DNA of 64,000 nt from Gluconacetobacter entanii (lineage in GTDB: Bacteria; Pseudomonadota; Alphaproteobacteria; Acetobacterales; Acetobacteraceae), in NCBI RefSeq assembly GCF_003206495.1, contig NZ_NKUF01000017.1, forward strand, positions 1-64,000. Direction: 5' to 3'. The first letter of the stretch is position 1; each line of letters begins with the position of its first letter. The notes under the pieces are model-generated. The model did no database searches. It saw only the letters and a program-made list of their open reading frames with translations, and was not told where the DNA came from. This document shows, piece after piece, positions 18,863 to 27,371 of the stretch. Made by a program: the position numbers and the translations under genes.

Positions 18863-19543
18863 TTACAGCCGGGAGCCGTTGCGCGGCAGTTCCTTGCGCA
18901 GGTCGTCATGCGTATTGCGGATATGGCTGCGTGACAGTTTCAGCAGGGTCTTCTCATCCCCATTGATCCATGCCTCCAGTATCTGGCCATGCTGGATGTT
19001 CGCCTGTTCCGGCCGTCCCATCGGTCCCAGATGGAACCGCACATAGCGGTCCGCAATGACATTGAGGCGTTCGATCATGGTATAGGTCAGCGTGCCCGCA
19101 CCGGGGGCGATAAGGGACATGTGAAAGGCGCGATTGCATTCGCCCCAGTCAACATCATCCTGCATCGCGGCATTCCCGACCGCCGCCAGGGTCGCGCGGG
19201 CCAGTGCATGGTCGGCGGCGGTCGCGCGCCTGCTGCCTGCAACAGTGGCGGTGGGTTCAAGCTGCAGCCTGAGCGCAAAGACCTCGTCGGCTTCTTCCGC
19301 GCTCAGCGTATTGACGGTAAATCCACGATTGGCATGCGACCTGACCAGGCCATCCTGCTCCAGACGCGCCAGCGCCTCACGCAGGGGGATCTTGCTGATG
19401 CCCAGTTCGGTGGCGATCGTATCCTGACGGATGGGTTCGCCTTCTGCCAGTTCACCTTTAAGGATACGTTTGCGGATCAGGTAATAAAGCTGATCCGCAA
19501 TGGTGCGTACCTGCAGTGATGTGGAATGGCGTACGATGCCCAT
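18863..19543 (-). CDS. GntR-family regulator, FCD subfamily
   Basis: The 226-residue protein has an N-terminal winged helix-turn-helix (about residues 10-75, with IATELGISKIPLREALARLEQDGLV as the DNA-binding core) and an all-helical FCD ligand domain (DEVFALRLQLEP, then NRAFHMSLI with its His). FCD regulators typically repress catabolic operons and respond to small carboxylates. It is the third gene of the leftward unit deaminase-epimerase-gntR, which fits a local repressor of hydroxyproline catabolism. ATG 19543 is chosen; the only longer start is a TTG at 19564. Confidence 0.85.
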   Translation of the reverse strand: MGIVRHSTSLQVRTIADQLYYLIRKRILKGELAEGEPIRQDTIATELGISKIPLREALARLEQDGLVRSHANRGFTVNTLSAEEADEVFALRLQLEPTATVAGSRRATAADHALARATLAAVGNAAMQDDVDWGECNRAFHMSLIAPGAGTLTYTMIERLNVIADRYVRFHLGPMGRPEQANIQHGQILEAWINGDEKTLLKLSRSHIRNTHDDLRKELPRNGSRL

Positions 19544-19589
19544 GCGCAGGGGGCCTTTATGCAAGAAGGGTCACTCCGGATGGACGTGC

Positions 19590-20588
19590 TCAGACCACCT
19601 GGAAACCGTTGCTGAAAACATCTTCCTCATCAATCCAGATCGTGTTGAACCCGGTTGAAATGGCGCTGCCCGTAATCAGCGGGACGATCGCACGATGGTC
19701 GCCGACTTTTGTCTCGCTGTCGATACGTCCTGTAAAGCGGCTGCGGATATAGCTTTCATGAATGAACGGCTGGTCCACGCCAAGGACCCCCTTGTGCCAC
19801 AGATGCGCCAGCCGTGCCGACGTGCCGGTGCCGCAGGGGCTGCGGTCGATGGCCTTGTCGCCATAGAACACGGCGTTGCGGCCCTGCTGCGCCGCATGTT
19901 CCCCCGGTTCCGCCCATAGGACGTGACTGACGCCGGAAATGGTGGGATCAAGGGGATGGACGGGGGTATAGGCGTCGCGGACAAGATCGCGGATCACCGG
20001 GCTGAGTTCAAGGATGCGCCGCGCGCCAAGTTCATCAAGCGTGCGGTACTGGCCATGCGGTTCCACGATGGCGTAGAAATTCCCGCCATAGGCCACATCG
20101 ACCGTCAGGGGCCCGAATCCCGGCACGTCAATGGAAATCCCGGTTTTTGCCACCCATGCCGGGACATTGCGGATGGTAACGGATGTCACCCGGTTGTGTG
20201 TATGGGTATAGGTGATGTCGATGATGCCTGCCGGCACCTCCAGCCGAAGCTGGCCCCTGATGCGCGGCTGCAGCAGCCCGTGTTCCAGCCCGAACGTCAC
20301 CAGCCCGATCGTGCCATGCCCGCACATCGGCAGGCAGCCGCTGGTTTCGATGAACAGGATGCCCCCATCCGTATCCGGACGGGTAGGGGGGTAGAGGAAA
20401 CCGCCCGACATCATGTCATGGCCCCGGGGTTCAAAGCACAGCCCGGTGCGGATCCAGTCAAAGCGCGAGAGAAAATCCTGGCGCCGTTCGCTCATGCTGG
20501 TCCCACGCAGCAGGGGCGCACCACCCGCGACAAGCCGGACGGGATTACCCGCCGTATGACCGTCAACACAGAAAAACGTATGTCGCAT
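19590..20588 (-). CDS. 4-hydroxyproline 2-epimerase (proline racemase family)
   Basis: This enzyme would convert trans-4-hydroxy-L-proline to cis-4-hydroxy-D-proline in the cytoplasm, the first step of bacterial hydroxyproline breakdown. The 332-residue protein has the family start RHTFFCVDGHTAGNPVRLV and both catalytic cysteines: Cys89 in MCGHGTIG and Cys252 in SPCGTGTSA. Having two Cys points to a racemase or epimerase rather than trans-3-hydroxyproline dehydratase, in which the second Cys is replaced. Start ATG 20588 has AAGG eight bases upstream. It sits between the deaminase and gntR genes in one leftward operon. Proline racemase is a less likely alternative given the neighbours. Confidence 0.88.
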   Translation of the reverse strand: MRHTFFCVDGHTAGNPVRLVAGGAPLLRGTSMSERRQDFLSRFDWIRTGLCFEPRGHDMMSGGFLYPPTRPDTDGGILFIETSGCLPMCGHGTIGLVTFGLEHGLLQPRIRGQLRLEVPAGIIDITYTHTHNRVTSVTIRNVPAWVAKTGISIDVPGFGPLTVDVAYGGNFYAIVEPHGQYRTLDELGARRILELSPVIRDLVRDAYTPVHPLDPTISGVSHVLWAEPGEHAAQQGRNAVFYGDKAIDRSPCGTGTSARLAHLWHKGVLGVDQPFIHESYIRSRFTGRIDSETKVGDHRAIVPLITGSAISTGFNTIWIDEEDVFSNGFQVV

Positions 20589-20631
20589 CGTCATGTCCTT
20601 GATTAAAGTGCGGCCGTCGCGGGCATATGGC

Positions 20632-21525
20632 CTATCGTGCGGAAGGGCGCGTGGCGGCAGCCTTTTCCACCATGGCCGTAACTTCGGCACGACGCGCACC
20701 CGTCAGGGGCATGCGCGGCATGCGCACACGTTCATTGCCGCGTCCCATGATCTGTTCCGCCAGCTTGATCGACTGCACCAGATCATGTTCCGCATCCAGG
20801 TGCAGCAGGGGCATGAACCAGCGATAGATCTCCAGCGCCCGCGCCATGTTTCCCTTCTGCAGGGCCTCCACCAGTTCGACCGACTCCTGCGGGAATGCGC
20901 TGGTCAGGCCGGAAATCCAGCCCGCCGCCCCCAGTGTCAGCCCTTCGAACGCCACATCGTCCAGCCCGGCCATCATGATATACCGGTCCCCGAACGCATT
21001 GACCACATCGGTATAACGGCGGGTATTGGCTGAACTTTCCTTGACCGCAACGATTGTTTCCACATCCGTCAGTTCACGCAGCACATCCATGCTGATGTTC
21101 ACGCGATAGGCGGTAGGGTTGTTGTACAGCATGATCGGCAGGTCGGATGCCGCCGCCACGGCCTTCAGGTGGGCGACAAGTTCCGCTTCCTTGGGCACAT
21201 AAACCATCGCGGGCAGGACCATCAGCGCGTCCGCGCCGATCCGTGCGGCATCGGCCGCGAATTTCACCGCCCGCGGCGTCGTCAGTTCCGACACGCCCAC
21301 GATGACGGGCACGCGTCCCTTTGCCGTTTCGCACGAGGCGGCCAGCACCTTCAGCTTTTCATCCGGTTCGAGCGAATTGTTCTCGCCGCAGGTGCCCATG
21401 ATCGTCAGGCCATGGACGCCATCGCCGATCAGGTTGTCCAGAACCTTCTGCGTCGCGGCGAAATCGATCGACAGATCCGGGGCAAACTGTGTGGTCGCCG
21501 CAGGAAAAACACCCGTCCACTGCAT
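20632..21525 (-). CDS. Pyrroline-4-hydroxy-2-carboxylate deaminase (DapA/NAL family)
   Basis: This class I aldolase-type enzyme would remove ammonia from delta-1-pyrroline-4-hydroxy-2-carboxylate to give 2-oxoglutarate semialdehyde. The 297-residue protein has the family start MQWTGVFPAATTQF, the Schiff-base lysine Lys162 in AVKESS and the catalytic Tyr134 in MLYNNP. DapA itself keeps a similar core, so the assignment rests on position between the epimerase and the D-hydroxyproline oxidoreductase. ATG 21525 has GGAGAG six bases upstream. It is the first gene of the leftward operon and divergent from the oxidoreductase. Confidence 0.83.
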   Translation of the reverse strand: MQWTGVFPAATTQFAPDLSIDFAATQKVLDNLIGDGVHGLTIMGTCGENNSLEPDEKLKVLAASCETAKGRVPVIVGVSELTTPRAVKFAADAARIGADALMVLPAMVYVPKEAELVAHLKAVAAASDLPIMLYNNPTAYRVNISMDVLRELTDVETIVAVKESSANTRRYTDVVNAFGDRYIMMAGLDDVAFEGLTLGAAGWISGLTSAFPQESVELVEALQKGNMARALEIYRWFMPLLHLDAEHDLVQSIKLAEQIMGRGNERVRMPRMPLTGARRAEVTAMVEKAAATRPSAR

Positions 21526-21560
21526 TGGAACTCTCCACTTGATTTCGATAACGTTTCGTC

Positions 21561-21578
21561 TATCGTATACGTATCGAT
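21561..21578. promoter_or_regulatory. Operator-like GTATAC palindrome in the divergent hydroxyproline promoter region
   Basis: CGTATACG (21564-21571) is an 8-bp palindrome in the 74-bp space between the two divergent catabolic operons. FCD-type GntR regulators often bind sites centred on GTATAC. Related cores occur at 18310 (CGTATACC) and 26342 (TGTATACC) beside other units of the island. Binding is inferred, not shown. Confidence 0.4.
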
Positions 21579-21599
21579 TTGGAAAGGAAGAAAACATCC

Positions 21600-22877
21600 A
21601 TGCCCGAAAATACCGGTCGCGTTGCATCCGCTGTCGTGGTCGGGGGCGGGATTGTGGGACTTTCCTGTGCGCTGCGCCTCAGGGCGCGGGGCATGCATGT
21701 CACCGTCATGAATGTGGGCGCACCGCAGGACGCGGCGTCATGGGGCAATGCGGGGCATATCGCTGTGGAGCAGGTGATGCCCCTGGCGTCCCCACAATTC
21801 CTCCTCTCCGCGCCGGGACGCCTGTTTTCCCTGACGGGCGGGGCACTGGATATCGGCTGGCGATATGTCGGCACATGGCTGCCATGGTGCCTGCGCTATA
21901 TCCGCGCATGTGGTGGTGCGACGGCACGGCGCGGGCATCTGGCCCTGCGTGAACTGCTGTCGCATGCCCTGCCTGCCTGGCGGCGCATGGCGTGCGATCT
22001 CGATGATCCCGGACTGCTGATCGAAACCGGGCATCTGATGCTGTGGAACGGCGCGCAGGATCCGCTTCCGGCGATGCGCGCGGTCATGTCATCGGACCAC
22101 GGGACGGCCACGGTGCGTCCCATGGCGCAACATGAACGTGAAAGTCTGGTGCCGCTGCTGGGCCATGTTCCGCGTGGGGGACTGGTGTTTGACGGAACGG
22201 CGCAGGTACGTGCGCCCGCCCTGGTGATGGAGGCGCTGCGCAACCGCCTGCATGCCGATTCCGGCTGCGAACTGCGCCAGCAGCGCGTCATCCGGGTCAC
22301 GTCGGGTCCGCAGGGGCCGCGCGTGTTCGTGGCGGATGGCACATCGCTGTCACCGGATGTCGTTGTCATGGCCGCCGGCGTGGGAACGCGCGACATCGTG
22401 CAGGGATGGACGCCGCCACTGATCGCGGAACGCGGCTATCACGTCGAATGGGACCATGGCGGGGCACCTGTCGCACCGCCGATGATATTCGCGGATCACT
22501 CCGTCATCGTCTCGCGCTTTGGCCCGAGGATGCGGGCCTCGACATTTGTCGAATTCACGCGCGCGGACGCCCCGCCAGACCCGCGCAAGTGGCAGAGTCT
22601 GGAACGGGTAGTACAAAACAGTGGCCTTCCGGTCCGCTCGAACTTTTCCCGCTGGGTTGGCTGCCGTCCGACCCTGCCTGATTACCTGCCGGCCATCGGC
22701 CCGATTGCGGGCCTGCCGGGCGTCATCGCCGCATGCGGGCACCAGCATCTGGGCCTGACGCTGGCCCCGTTCACGGCGGACCTGGTGGCGGCCATCGCAA
22801 CCCATGAAGAAACACCGCTGGACCTGCATGCCTTCCGCCCCGACCGTTTCGGGCGGGCGCAGGCAAACGCGGCATGA
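21600..22877 (+). CDS. FAD-dependent D-hydroxyproline oxidoreductase (DadA-like)
   Basis: The 425-residue flavoprotein would oxidise cis-4-hydroxy-D-proline to pyrroline-4-hydroxy-2-carboxylate, the second step of the pathway. An N-terminal FAD-binding Rossmann motif is clear (VVVGGGIVGLSCALRLRARG), and the C-terminus has the DAO/DadA signature region GCRPTLPDYLPAIGPIAGL followed by GHQHLGLTLAP. Whether it uses oxygen or a quinone is not visible. ATG 21600 has AAGGAAG upstream; an in-frame TTG at 21579 is rejected. It heads the rightward operon and the next gene starts 22 bases downstream. Confidence 0.83.
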   Translation: MPENTGRVASAVVVGGGIVGLSCALRLRARGMHVTVMNVGAPQDAASWGNAGHIAVEQVMPLASPQFLLSAPGRLFSLTGGALDIGWRYVGTWLPWCLRYIRACGGATARRGHLALRELLSHALPAWRRMACDLDDPGLLIETGHLMLWNGAQDPLPAMRAVMSSDHGTATVRPMAQHERESLVPLLGHVPRGGLVFDGTAQVRAPALVMEALRNRLHADSGCELRQQRVIRVTSGPQGPRVFVADGTSLSPDVVVMAAGVGTRDIVQGWTPPLIAERGYHVEWDHGGAPVAPPMIFADHSVIVSRFGPRMRASTFVEFTRADAPPDPRKWQSLERVVQNSGLPVRSNFSRWVGCRPTLPDYLPAIGPIAGLPGVIAACGHQHLGLTLAPFTADLVAAIATHEETPLDLHAFRPDRFGRAQANAA

Positions 22878-22899
22878 AAGACATGAGAGGAAAGAGAGC

Positions 22900-24480
22900 A
22901 TGACACTGAGCGGAGCCCTGCTGATCGGACAGCACGATGTCGGGGGCAAGACACATTTCCATGCGATCAACCCGGCGACGGATGCACGGATGGAGCCAGC
23001 CTTTGCCTGCGCCACGCATGCGGATGTGGATGCCGCCTGCCGTCTGGCGGCAGGCGCATTCGACCCTTATCGCGCCATGTCGTTTGAACGGCGTGCCGCA
23101 TTCCTTGAACAGATCGCGACCTGTCTGGGCGAAAACGCGGATGCCATCATCGCGCGCGCGGGTGCTGAAACCGCATTGCCCGAAGGCCGCCTGCGCGGGG
23201 AAATGGGACGCACGATGGGGCAGTTGCGCCTGTTCGCCACCCTGGTCCGGCAGGGAGAATGGAGCCAGCCACGCATTGATCCCGCATTGCCCGACCGTAC
23301 ACCGATGCCGCGCGCCGACCTGCGGCAGCGCCGTATCGGCGTGGGGCCGGTGGCGGTATTCGGTGCCAGCAACTTTCCGCTGGCCTTCTCTGTCGCGGGC
23401 GGGGACACGGTTTCCGCGCTTGCGGCGGGATGCCCTGTGGTCTGCCGTGCCCATCCCGCCCATCCGGGGACCAGCGAACTGGTGGGGCGCGCGATCCGTC
23501 AGGCCATGACAGCCTGCGACATGCCCGAAGGCGTGTTCTCGCTTCTGGGCGGGAACGGGCACGAGGTCGGGGAATGGCTGGTGAAGCACCCGGCCATCAT
23601 GTCGGTCGGCTTTACCGGTTCCTATGCCGGGGGGACGGCCATCGCGGCACTGGCGGCACAGCGCGACGTACCCATTCCCGTCTTCGCCGAAATGGGCAGC
23701 ATCAATCCGGTCTATCTCTGCCCGCAGGCGCTTGCGGCCCGCACGGAAGCCCTTGCGCGCGGGTTTGTCGACTCCCTGACGATGGGGGTGGGGCAGTTCT
23801 GTACCAATCCGGGCATTGTCATTGCGCCCGAAGGCGAGGCGTTCGAATCATTCGTCCGTATCGCGGCGGAGTCGATCGCCACACGACAGGCCGCAACGAT
23901 GCTGACGCCGGGAATCCACGCGGCCTATGACACGGGTGTGGACCGGCTGGCGCGGTGTCCGGGGATCGAGGCCGTGGGGCAGGGAAATGATGATGGTGCG
24001 CCCAACCGGGGCCGCCCGATGCTGTTCCGCACGACCGCGGAACATTTCATGCGCGAACGTAAGATGCAGCATGAGGTTTTCGGCCCTGTTTCGATCCTGG
24101 TTTCCTGTCCCGATACCGCCACCATGCACGCCATGACCGAAAGTCTGGAGGGGCAGTTGACCATCACCCTGCAGATGGATGGCACGGATACGGATTTCGC
24201 ACGCGCGCTGCTGCCGGTCTTCGAGCGCAAGGCGGGACGTATCATCGTCAATGCATGGCCTACGGGGGTGGAGGTCTGCCCCGCCATGGTCCATGGTGGC
24301 CCGTTCCCCGCCACGACGGATACCCGCACCACATCGGTGGGAACGGCGGCGATTGAACGATTCCTGCGCCCGGTCTGCTATCAGGACCTGCCCGATATCC
24401 TCCTGCCGCCCGAACTGGCGCGCGCCAATCCGCTTGGACTGACGCGACTGGTCAACGGGACGATGCAGGCCCCCGCCTGA
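22900..24480 (+). CDS. 2-oxoglutarate semialdehyde dehydrogenase (ALDH superfamily)
   Basis: This NAD(P)-dependent aldehyde dehydrogenase would oxidise 2-oxoglutarate semialdehyde to 2-oxoglutarate, feeding the TCA cycle. At 526 residues it matches the longer KGSADH type found in hydroxyproline and sugar-acid pathways. The catalytic Cys301 lies in GQFCTNPG and the general base Glu264 in AEMGSINP; the cofactor loop is VFGASNFPLAFSVAGGDT. The start at ATG 22900 is supported by GAGAGGAAAGAGAGC immediately upstream. Together with the three neighbouring enzymes it completes the route from hydroxyproline to 2-oxoglutarate. Confidence 0.88.
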   Translation: MTLSGALLIGQHDVGGKTHFHAINPATDARMEPAFACATHADVDAACRLAAGAFDPYRAMSFERRAAFLEQIATCLGENADAIIARAGAETALPEGRLRGEMGRTMGQLRLFATLVRQGEWSQPRIDPALPDRTPMPRADLRQRRIGVGPVAVFGASNFPLAFSVAGGDTVSALAAGCPVVCRAHPAHPGTSELVGRAIRQAMTACDMPEGVFSLLGGNGHEVGEWLVKHPAIMSVGFTGSYAGGTAIAALAAQRDVPIPVFAEMGSINPVYLCPQALAARTEALARGFVDSLTMGVGQFCTNPGIVIAPEGEAFESFVRIAAESIATRQAATMLTPGIHAAYDTGVDRLARCPGIEAVGQGNDDGAPNRGRPMLFRTTAEHFMRERKMQHEVFGPVSILVSCPDTATMHAMTESLEGQLTITLQMDGTDTDFARALLPVFERKAGRIIVNAWPTGVEVCPAMVHGGPFPATTDTRTTSVGTAAIERFLRPVCYQDLPDILLPPELARANPLGLTRLVNGTMQAPA

Positions 24481-24554
24481 ACCTCTGTCCACACCGGCTC
24501 GCGGTCCCGGCGGGCCGCGCGCCGCCATGCATTTACCAAGCGAGGAGGCGCGCC

Positions 24555-26177
24555 ATGGCCCCGCCATCACCGGCATTCAATCGTTCGCTGTCCCTTCTTG
24601 ACCTGACATTGCTGGGGTTCGGAGCCGTCTTCGGGTCGGGCTGGCTGTTTGCGGCATCACATGTCGCGGCGATCGTTGGCCCGGCCAGCATCATTTCATG
24701 GATCGCCGGCGGGATCGCGGTCCTGTTTCTGGGGCTGATCTATTGCGAACTTGCCGCCGCCCTGCCAGAGGCCGGGGGCATGATCCGCTATCCGGCCTAT
24801 GCACATGGGCCATTGCTGGGGGCGCTGCTGGGTTTCATCACCGTCATTGCCTATTCCAGCCTGATTTCAATCGAAATCATCGCGGCGCGCCAGTATGCCG
24901 GGTCATGGATTCCGGGACTGACGGCCAACAGCGCGGGGGATCCGACCCTGCTGGGGTGGGCGGTGCAGGTCGCGGTCCTGTCCGGGATGCTGCGGATCAA
25001 CATTTCCGGGGTCAAGACCTTCGCGCTGTTCAACAACATCATCACCATCTTCAAATTCGTCGTGCCCATGCTGGTCATCGGCGTGCTGCTGCTGTTCCTC
25101 CATCCCGGGAATTTCACGACATACGGCTTCATGCCCTTTGGCTGGCAGAGCATCGAGGGCGCCGTGTCCATCGGCGGCATCATCTTTGCCTATCTGGGCC
25201 TGACCCCCATCATCGCGGTGGCGAGCGAGGTGCGTAACCCGCAGCGCACCATTCCAATCGCCCTGACGCTTTCGATTTTCCTTGCCGCATTTGTCTATGT
25301 TCTGCTGCAGGTCGCCTTTGTCGGCAGCGTACCCGCCGGCATGCTTGCGGCCCACGGATGGGCGGGCATCGACCGCCTGCTGCCCCTGCCATTCCATGAC
25401 ATCGCCATGACACTGGGGCTTGGATGGCTGGGTTTTGCCGTCGTGATCGATGCGGTGGTGTCCCCCACGGGCACGGGCAACATCTATATGGGTTCAACCG
25501 CGCGCATCATTTACGCCTGGTCGCATTCGGGCACGTTCCTGCCATGGTTCGGCCATCTGGACCCACGCCATGGCGTGCCCCGCCGCGCGGCCTTCCTGAC
25601 CTTCGGGCTTGGCGTGTTCTGGATGCTGCCGTTCCCGTCATGGGAGGCGCTGATCGGCGTGGTGTCGTCGGCCCTGATCATGAGTTACGCCTTCGCCCCC
25701 GTTGCGGCGGCGGCACTGCGGCACGCCGCCCCCGGACTTGCGCGCCCGTTCCGGGTTACGTGCATCAGGGTCATGGGGCCGGTTTCCTTCATGATCGCAA
25801 GCCTGATCGTCTTCTGGTCGGGATGGCACACGCTGTCATGGCTTCTGTCGGTGCAACTGCTGTTCGGGGTTATCTTCCTGGCCATCCGCGCCCTGCGCGG
25901 GACGGGCAATACGGGCGAAGACATCCGCAGCAGCGCATGGGTGCTGGCCTATTTCGCCGGCATGCTGGTCCTCTCGGCCTGCGGGACGTTCGAGGGATAC
26001 GCGATCATGGCCCATCCCTTCGACGACATGATGGTGGTGATCTTTGCGGGCCTGATTTTCGTATGGGGGGAACATGTTGCCCATCGCGACATGCAGTTGC
26101 CCAATGTCACGGCTGACACACCGCAGGCAATGACACCGGATACGGTCATTGCCAACGAACCCGTGGTTTCACTCTGA
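24555..26177 (+). CDS. APC-family amino acid permease, probably for proline or hydroxyproline
   Basis: The 540-residue integral membrane protein has about twelve to fourteen hydrophobic segments and APC-superfamily landmarks: GFGAVFGSGWLFAASHVAAIVGP in segment 1 and YLGLTPIIAVASEVRNPQRTIP between segments 6 and 7. It has an ideal AGGAGG eight bases before ATG 24555. It is the third gene of the rightward catabolic unit (74 bases after the dehydrogenase), so import of hydroxyproline or proline is the obvious inference. Specificity cannot be read from the sequence. Confidence 0.82.
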   Translation: MAPPSPAFNRSLSLLDLTLLGFGAVFGSGWLFAASHVAAIVGPASIISWIAGGIAVLFLGLIYCELAAALPEAGGMIRYPAYAHGPLLGALLGFITVIAYSSLISIEIIAARQYAGSWIPGLTANSAGDPTLLGWAVQVAVLSGMLRINISGVKTFALFNNIITIFKFVVPMLVIGVLLLFLHPGNFTTYGFMPFGWQSIEGAVSIGGIIFAYLGLTPIIAVASEVRNPQRTIPIALTLSIFLAAFVYVLLQVAFVGSVPAGMLAAHGWAGIDRLLPLPFHDIAMTLGLGWLGFAVVIDAVVSPTGTGNIYMGSTARIIYAWSHSGTFLPWFGHLDPRHGVPRRAAFLTFGLGVFWMLPFPSWEALIGVVSSALIMSYAFAPVAAAALRHAAPGLARPFRVTCIRVMGPVSFMIASLIVFWSGWHTLSWLLSVQLLFGVIFLAIRALRGTGNTGEDIRSSAWVLAYFAGMLVLSACGTFEGYAIMAHPFDDMMVVIFAGLIFVWGEHVAHRDMQLPNVTADTPQAMTPDTVIANEPVVSL

Positions 26178-26208
26178 AGGCATATCGTCATCTGCCATCT
26201 CTTTCCTT

Positions 26209-26254
26209 TAAAAGGTGGCATCCGAAACTTCCTGCTAAAAGCTTCACCAGAAAC
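26209..26254 (+). repeat. Dispersed repeat copy B (core AGCTTCACCAGAAAC)
   Basis: AAAAGG-TGGCATC, a diverged middle part and AGCTTCACCAGAAAC (26240-26254) align with the inverted copy at 62411-62488 and, for the last part, with 230-258. It lies 32 bases after the permease gene, again in a 3' intergenic position. The hairpin is decayed and lacks a T-run. Confidence 0.5.
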
Positions 26255-26301
26255 CCGCAACGGTTTCGAAGGGCGTCTTGCAGGCGGGAATGGCAAACCA
26301 T

Positions 26302-26349
26302 TTGACGGCATGCATGGCGTATCATATAATTTGACACATAATGTATACC
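26302..26349 (+). promoter_or_regulatory. Strong sigma-70 promoter with downstream GTATAC motif for the second GntR gene
   Basis: TTGACG (26302-26307) and TATAAT (26325-26330) are exactly 17 bases apart. TGTATACC (26342-26349) lies just after the expected start point and resembles CGTATACG at 21564, so autoregulation by a GntR protein is plausible. GTACC-CTAT-GGTAC (26369-26382) is a further small inverted repeat. Apart from these and the repeat at 26209, the 303-base gap 26178-26480 shows nothing else. Confidence 0.6.
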
Positions 26350-26480
26350 AACCTTCCTGTCGTATAACGTACCCTATGGTACTGCGGCAGGAGTGGGGCC
26401 CGGGATCATGATACAGGGATGCCGCTGTTTTCCTGTCTGGAACATATGGGGACAGGGCCTCCTTGCCAGGGAAAATACCT

Positions 26481-27173
26481 ATGCTGCCATCTTCCATCTT
26501 TGACGTGGAAACCGGCCAGAAACGTGGCGCGGCATCCATCGTGGTGGGGGCGGCCCTGCGCAATGCCATCCTGACAGGCAAGCTGCCGGCGGGACAGGCG
26601 CTGCCGCAATCGGAACTGGCCGGTGGTTTTGGCACCAGCATCATTCCCGTGCGCGAGGCGCTGAAGCAACTGGAAGCCGAGGGACTGGTGACCTTCCTGC
26701 CCAATCGTGGCGCGATGGTCACCGGCATGACCGAACAGGACATCATCGAATATTCCGAAATCCGCGCCTCGCTGGAGGAAATGGCCGCCCATCATGCCGT
26801 CAGCCATATGTCGCGCATGGACCTTGCCCGGGTCGAGGATGCCTATGAAGCCTTTGTCGAGGGGGCGGCGAATGCGACAAGCAAGCATGATTCGGGCGAC
26901 CTGAACCGCGCCTTTCACAATGCGATCTATGTCGCGGCGCAACGCCCGCGCCTGCTGGAAATGATCGACGACCTGCATATCCGGCTTAACCGCTATATCC
27001 GCAGCCATCTCGAGATCGAGGGGCGCAAACTGGTAACCGACCGGGAACATGCCGAGATCATGCAGGCCTGCCGCAGGCGCGATGCCGACGCGGTGGCACG
27101 CCTGACGCGACAGCATATCCTCGAAGCGGCCAATATTTCCATCAAGGTGATCCGCGAACGCGCGCAACGCTGA
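26481..27173 (+). CDS. GntR-family regulator, FCD subfamily
   Basis: The 230-residue protein has a winged helix-turn-helix at about residues 12-75 (LRNAILTGKLPAGQALPQ, VREALKQLEAEGLV) and a helical FCD ligand domain with EIRASLEEMAAHHA and NRAFHNAIY, whose Asp/Asn and His residues usually hold a metal and a carboxylate ligand. It is only distantly similar to the GntR at 18863-19543, so the island has two separate regulators. It lies between the permease and putA and may control either. ATG 26481 with AGGGA upstream is preferred to the TTG at 26463. Confidence 0.85.
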   Translation: MLPSSIFDVETGQKRGAASIVVGAALRNAILTGKLPAGQALPQSELAGGFGTSIIPVREALKQLEAEGLVTFLPNRGAMVTGMTEQDIIEYSEIRASLEEMAAHHAVSHMSRMDLARVEDAYEAFVEGAANATSKHDSGDLNRAFHNAIYVAAQRPRLLEMIDDLHIRLNRYIRSHLEIEGRKLVTDREHAEIMQACRRRDADAVARLTRQHILEAANISIKVIRERAQR

Positions 27174-27371
27174 CGGCGCGCTACATCCCGGCAATTCAGG
27201 CAGACATACCGCCGCCATATCGGGCAGGCAGGGGCAGATTATGCCCATTTTCCGGGCAGACGCCGCCAGCACGGGATGCAGCATGTCATAACGCTGCAAA
27301 AACATGCTATGCATTTTTAAATCATATATTATAATATCTTCATTATATCATTCTGGGGGCATTCCCCGGAC

